From Paratissierella segnis (GTDB taxonomy: Bacteria; Bacillota; Clostridia; Tissierellales; Tissierellaceae), in contig NZ_JACRTG010000024.1 of NCBI RefSeq assembly GCF_014385195.1, positions 1-6,654 of the forward strand: a stretch of DNA of 6,654 nt. Direction: 5' to 3'. The notes under the pieces are model-generated. The model made no database searches, was not told the DNA's origin, and saw only the letters and a program-made list of their open reading frames with translations. This document shows, piece after piece, positions 5,878 through 6,654 of the stretch. Numbering within the stretch: the first letter of the stretch is position 1; every line of letters starts with the position of its first letter. The translations under genes and the position numbers were made by a program.

Positions 5878-6654
5878 TTATCGTCCCTTTCTTCCTTTTC
5901 TCAATATTTTCCCTGATTTTGCACCTGTATGGACTCCATTCTCTGCAGTCAGAACCCCATTTACATACACTTTTAAAATACCTTTGCAGGCGGATTTTGG
6001 AGAGTTGTAATCCGGAGTGTCCTGAATATTCTCAAAATCCAGCAGAACCAAATCACTCCACATCCCTTCCTTGACAAGACCTCTGTCAGGAAGCCCAAGA
6101 CGTGCCGCAGGCAAACCCGTCATTTTGTAAATGGCAGTTTCCAATGGAAAAAGTCTTCTGTCCCTGCAATAATGTGCAATGACTCTTGGAAATGTTCCAT
6201 ACCATCTGGGATGCGGCAATCCGGGATAATCCATAGAAGCAGCATATCCATCGGAACCAATCATAGTAAACCGCTGAGACATAATATACTCGATATCCTC
6301 TTCGCACATGCCATAATTCACTTCATTGACTCTTCCTTTTTCCTCAACAATTAAATCGAAACACGCATCTGCAGGATCCACACTTCTGATTTCTGCAATC
6401 TCAGCAATAGATTTTCCTATGGTCCAGGCATTTTTTTCACTTTCGGCATAGGATACGAAAATATCACCCCATCGTCCAACATGGCTTGCATTGCTCTCAG
6501 CCTTAAGCTGCTCTCGGATTTCCGAAGTCTGAAGCCTTTGAAGCATTTTCTCCATTCCCCCTTCAAAGCCCCAAAGAGGAACATTGCTATCCATGGTTGT
6601 GGAGGATGCGTTGTATGGATATTGATCAACTGTAACGTCATATCCCTCCCGCCT
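5878..6654 (-). CDS. N-acyl-D-amino-acid deacylase (D-aminoacylase), C-terminal half
   Basis: The frame stays open to the window edge, so the gene is cut at its 5' end. The 259 residues present are about half of a family of roughly 480-540. The ATG at 6594 is internal, because the codons before it read DVTVDQYPYNASST, a conserved block of this amidohydrolase family. Further family blocks are IGSDGYA, with the catalytic Asp at 6250-6252, PHPRWYGTFPRV, YKMTGLPAARLGLPDRG and SDLVLLDFENIQDT, then the C-terminal beta-sandwich end VYVNGV. The metal-binding His/Cys residues lie upstream of the window. The enzymes remove the acyl group from N-acyl-D-amino acids in the cytoplasm, releasing a D-amino acid and a carboxylate; D-Glu- or D-Asp-specific versions exist and cannot be told apart here. 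It is the upstream gene of an operon with the serine hydrolase, and base composition is richer in G+C than in the ABC region. Confidence 0.9.
   Translation of the reverse strand, partial: RREGYDVTVDQYPYNASSTTMDSNVPLWGFEGGMEKMLQRLQTSEIREQLKAESNASHVGRWGDIFVSYAESEKNAWTIGKSIAEIAEIRSVDPADACFDLIVEEKGRVNEVNYGMCEEDIEYIMSQRFTMIGSDGYAASMDYPGLPHPRWYGTFPRVIAHYCRDRRLFPLETAIYKMTGLPAARLGLPDRGLVKEGMWSDLVLLDFENIQDTPDYNSPKSACKGILKVYVNGVLTAENGVHTGAKSGKILRKGRKGR

Noticed and set aside
6592..6594. ATG at 6594 as the true start of the deacylase gene.
   Set aside because: The frame is open to the window edge, and the preceding codons encode a conserved block of the family, so the ATG is internal.

Overview
The window is AT-rich, uses clear Shine-Dalgarno sequences and carries gene families common in Firmicutes. 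A Clostridia-type low-GC Gram-positive bacterium is the best guess, but nothing here fixes the genus. Composition is not uniform. The left two-thirds (regulator-like gene, ABC pair, IS scar) is very AT-rich: single 60-base lines I counted by hand were about 20-30% G+C. The right end (serine hydrolase, deacylase) is richer, about 42% in one counted line. The two parts probably have different histories.

Left part (1-4441). A small hairpin at 33-52 precedes a plus-strand gene (124-816) that resembles the C-terminal TPR-like half of an Rgg/PlcR-type regulator but has no DNA-binding domain. It converges, with a 13-base gap, on a minus-strand two-gene operon (4304 down to 830). That operon encodes the two halves of a heterodimeric ABC exporter. 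The two ATPase domains are asymmetric in the way expected of a heterodimer: the first subunit has a good LSGGQ but Asp instead of the catalytic Glu, and the second has the Glu but a deviant FSQGQ signature. The genes overlap by about 32 bases and are probably translationally coupled. Upstream lies a sigma-A-like promoter (TTGATT-17-TATATT), whose -10 box is covered by a perfect 9-7-9 inverted repeat, a good candidate repressor operator. A terminator just behind this promoter insulates the operon.

Middle (4500-5048). This stretch holds an orphan plus-strand promoter, ribosome site and first codons that run into what looks like one end of an IS21-family element (TGTCAAC, about 4590). Only the C-terminal third of the helper ATPase gene istB remains, and its frame breaks at a run of seven T. 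It is a decayed insertion sequence at the boundary between the two compositional domains. The remaining noncoding sequence holds a short repeat and a 10-bp tandem duplication.

Right part (5049-6654). A minus-strand operon carries an N-acyl-D-amino-acid deacylase (cut by the window edge, C-terminal half present). Two bases later comes a signal-less class A beta-lactamase-fold serine hydrolase, then a strong intrinsic terminator. The hydrolase keeps SxxK, SDN and KTG but seems to lack the Glu166 of true class A beta-lactamases. Together the pair suggests intracellular processing of D-amino-acid-containing or acylated compounds rather than classical drug resistance (inference).

I do not see a clearly new biological system. 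The most useful leads are the operator-over-promoter arrangement of the ABC exporter, the headless regulator next to it, and the deacylase-hydrolase pair.
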